6,699 bases of DNA from Chitinophagaceae bacterium (GTDB lineage: Bacteria > Bacteroidota > Bacteroidia > Chitinophagales > Chitinophagaceae), in assembly GCA_947468255.1 (NCBI GenBank), contig CANIMM010000178.1, positions 1 through 6,699 on the forward strand, given 5' to 3'. The position numbers and the translations under genes were made by a program. Below are positions 5,738 through 6,699 of the stretch, piece after piece (the first letter of the stretch is position 1; each line of letters starts with the position of its first letter). Under the pieces are notes generated by a model. That model did no database searches. It saw only the letters and a program-made list of their open reading frames with translations, and had not been told where the DNA came from.

Positions 5738-6699
5738 ATGAGTTTTAATAATTTCAAAGTTCCATATGCTGTAAACGAAAATTACAGTAAACGAATCGCT
5801 TACTTTTCGATGGAATTTGCAATCCACCAACCTTTAAAAATATATAGCGGCGGACTTGGTTTTCTATCAGGTTCGCATATGCGAAGTGCCTACGAATTAA
5901 AGCAGAATATGGTTGGGATTGGTATTTTATGGAAATTCGGTTACTATGACCAGGCTCGAAACGCAGACCAGACACTTCAGGTGCAGTGGAACGAAAAAAT
6001 TTATAATTTCTTGGAGGATACGGGCATTAAATTCCAGATTAATATTCATGACAATCCAATTTGGGTAAAAGCGTGGTACCTAAATCCAGAGACGTTTAAC
6101 AGCGCTCCCATGTTTTTATTAAGCACCGATTTGCCTGAAAACGATTACGTAACACAGACCATTACCCATCGGTTGTATGACGGAAATGAGGCTACCAAAG
6201 TTGCCCAGTTTATTTTATTGGGGGTAGGTGGCGCTAAATTAATGGATGAAATTAATTTCAATCCAGAGTTGTACCATTTAAATGAGGCGCATGGAATTAG
6301 TGCAGCTTTTTATCTGCACCGAAAATTTGGCAGTGTTGAAGAAGTTAGAAAACGCCTGGTATTTACTACCCACACGCCCGAAGAAGCGGGAAATGAAAAA
6401 CATGATATTTTTTTATGTCAAAAAATGAGTTATTTCTGCGGAATGCACATCGATGATGTGCGAAAAATTACCGGTATGGAAGATAATTTATTTAACCATT
6501 CCTTAGCGGCTCTGCGTTTTGCCAAACTAGCCAATGGAGTTTCTAAACTTCATGCCGAGGTGAGTAGAAAAATGTGGAATAAGTATACGGGTATTTGTGA
6601 AATAAAAGCCATTACCAATGCCCAAAACTGGCGGTACTGGGCAGATAAACAGCTGTATAAGGCCAAAGTAGAAGGCAATGATGTTTGGTTCGATGATCG
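5738..6699 (+). CDS. glgP: Alpha-glucan (glycogen) phosphorylase, GT35 family, N-terminal part
   Basis: This cytoplasmic enzyme releases glucose 1-phosphate from the ends of alpha-1,4-glucans such as glycogen, using pyridoxal phosphate. The first 320 codons are present and the frame is open at the right edge, so the PLP-binding lysine region lies outside. Conserved blocks: AYFSMEFAI (21-29), the glycine loop IYSGGLGFL (35-43), GIGILWKFGYYDQ (60-72), the LYDG segment with GVGGAKLM (146-169), HLNEAHG (180-186; canonical HLNEGHA), VFTTHTPEEAGNE (208-220) and NGVSKLHAEVSRKMW (266-280). The start of the mature fold only about 18 residues after M1 indicates the compact bacterial/archaeal phosphorylase type rather than the roughly 800-residue E. 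coli/muscle type. The family's usual GDFLKSA-like segment reads SGSHMRSAYEL (44-54), which I recall as normal for Bacteroidota members. The ATG at 5738 is in frame; an ATG at 5734 is not. It is transcribed divergently from mntRH. Confidence 0.93.
   Translation, partial: MSFNNFKVPYAVNENYSKRIAYFSMEFAIHQPLKIYSGGLGFLSGSHMRSAYELKQNMVGIGILWKFGYYDQARNADQTLQVQWNEKIYNFLEDTGIKFQINIHDNPIWVKAWYLNPETFNSAPMFLLSTDLPENDYVTQTITHRLYDGNEATKVAQFILLGVGGAKLMDEINFNPELYHLNEAHGISAAFYLHRKFGSVEEVRKRLVFTTHTPEEAGNEKHDIFLCQKMSYFCGMHIDDVRKITGMEDNLFNHSLAALRFAKLANGVSKLHAEVSRKMWNKYTGICEIKAITNAQNWRYWADKQLYKAKVEGNDVWFDD

Noticed and set aside
5754..5975. 73-codon - strand open frame inside the phosphorylase gene
   Set aside because: It is a shadow of the strongly conserved phosphorylase frame on the + strand.

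Overview
The window looks like ordinary chromosomal DNA from a Bacteroidota bacterium, probably of the Chitinophagales/Sphingobacteriales kind. The taxonomic reading is inference. It rests on AT-rich coding sequence, start codons without Shine-Dalgarno motifs, a well-formed Bacteroidota-type promoter (TTTG, 19 bases, TAGATTTG) upstream of mntR, and protein variants I associate with that phylum: an alpha-glucan phosphorylase with an HLNEAHG loop, and an NRAMP transporter carrying a universal stress domain. No mobile elements, CRISPR arrays, tRNAs or rRNAs were seen.

Layout. Positions 1-2703 hold three membrane-protein genes in a row on the + strand: the C-terminal half of an SDF-family dicarboxylate/amino-acid:cation symporter (cut by the left edge), a DedA-family membrane protein, and an MFS transporter of unknown substrate. 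The gaps are 88 and 29 bases, so at least the last two may be co-transcribed. A 49-base convergent gap follows. Positions 2753-5282 hold a two-gene manganese-type operon on the - strand: mntR (DtxR family, three domains) followed by mntH (NRAMP transporter fused to a C-terminal UspA domain). The two genes overlap by 8 bases. Upstream of mntR is a perfect 10-bp inverted repeat that abuts its start codon and overlaps the -7 element, which fits an autorepression operator. A 455-base divergent intergenic region then leads to the 5' part of an alpha-glucan (glycogen) phosphorylase on the + strand, cut by the right edge.

How the parts work together. The best-supported unit is metal homeostasis. MntR, when loaded with Mn(II) or a similar ion, would bind the inverted repeat and shut off both itself and the MntH importer. 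The USP domain on MntH could add nucleotide- or stress-linked control of uptake, but this is inference. The three + strand membrane proteins show no clear shared pathway. The phosphorylase belongs to storage-polysaccharide breakdown and is probably independent of the metal operon. I see no wholly new system here. The points most worth checking are the NRAMP-USP fusion with its altered nucleotide-binding motif, the promoter/operator arrangement, and the unusual metal-ligand set of MntR.
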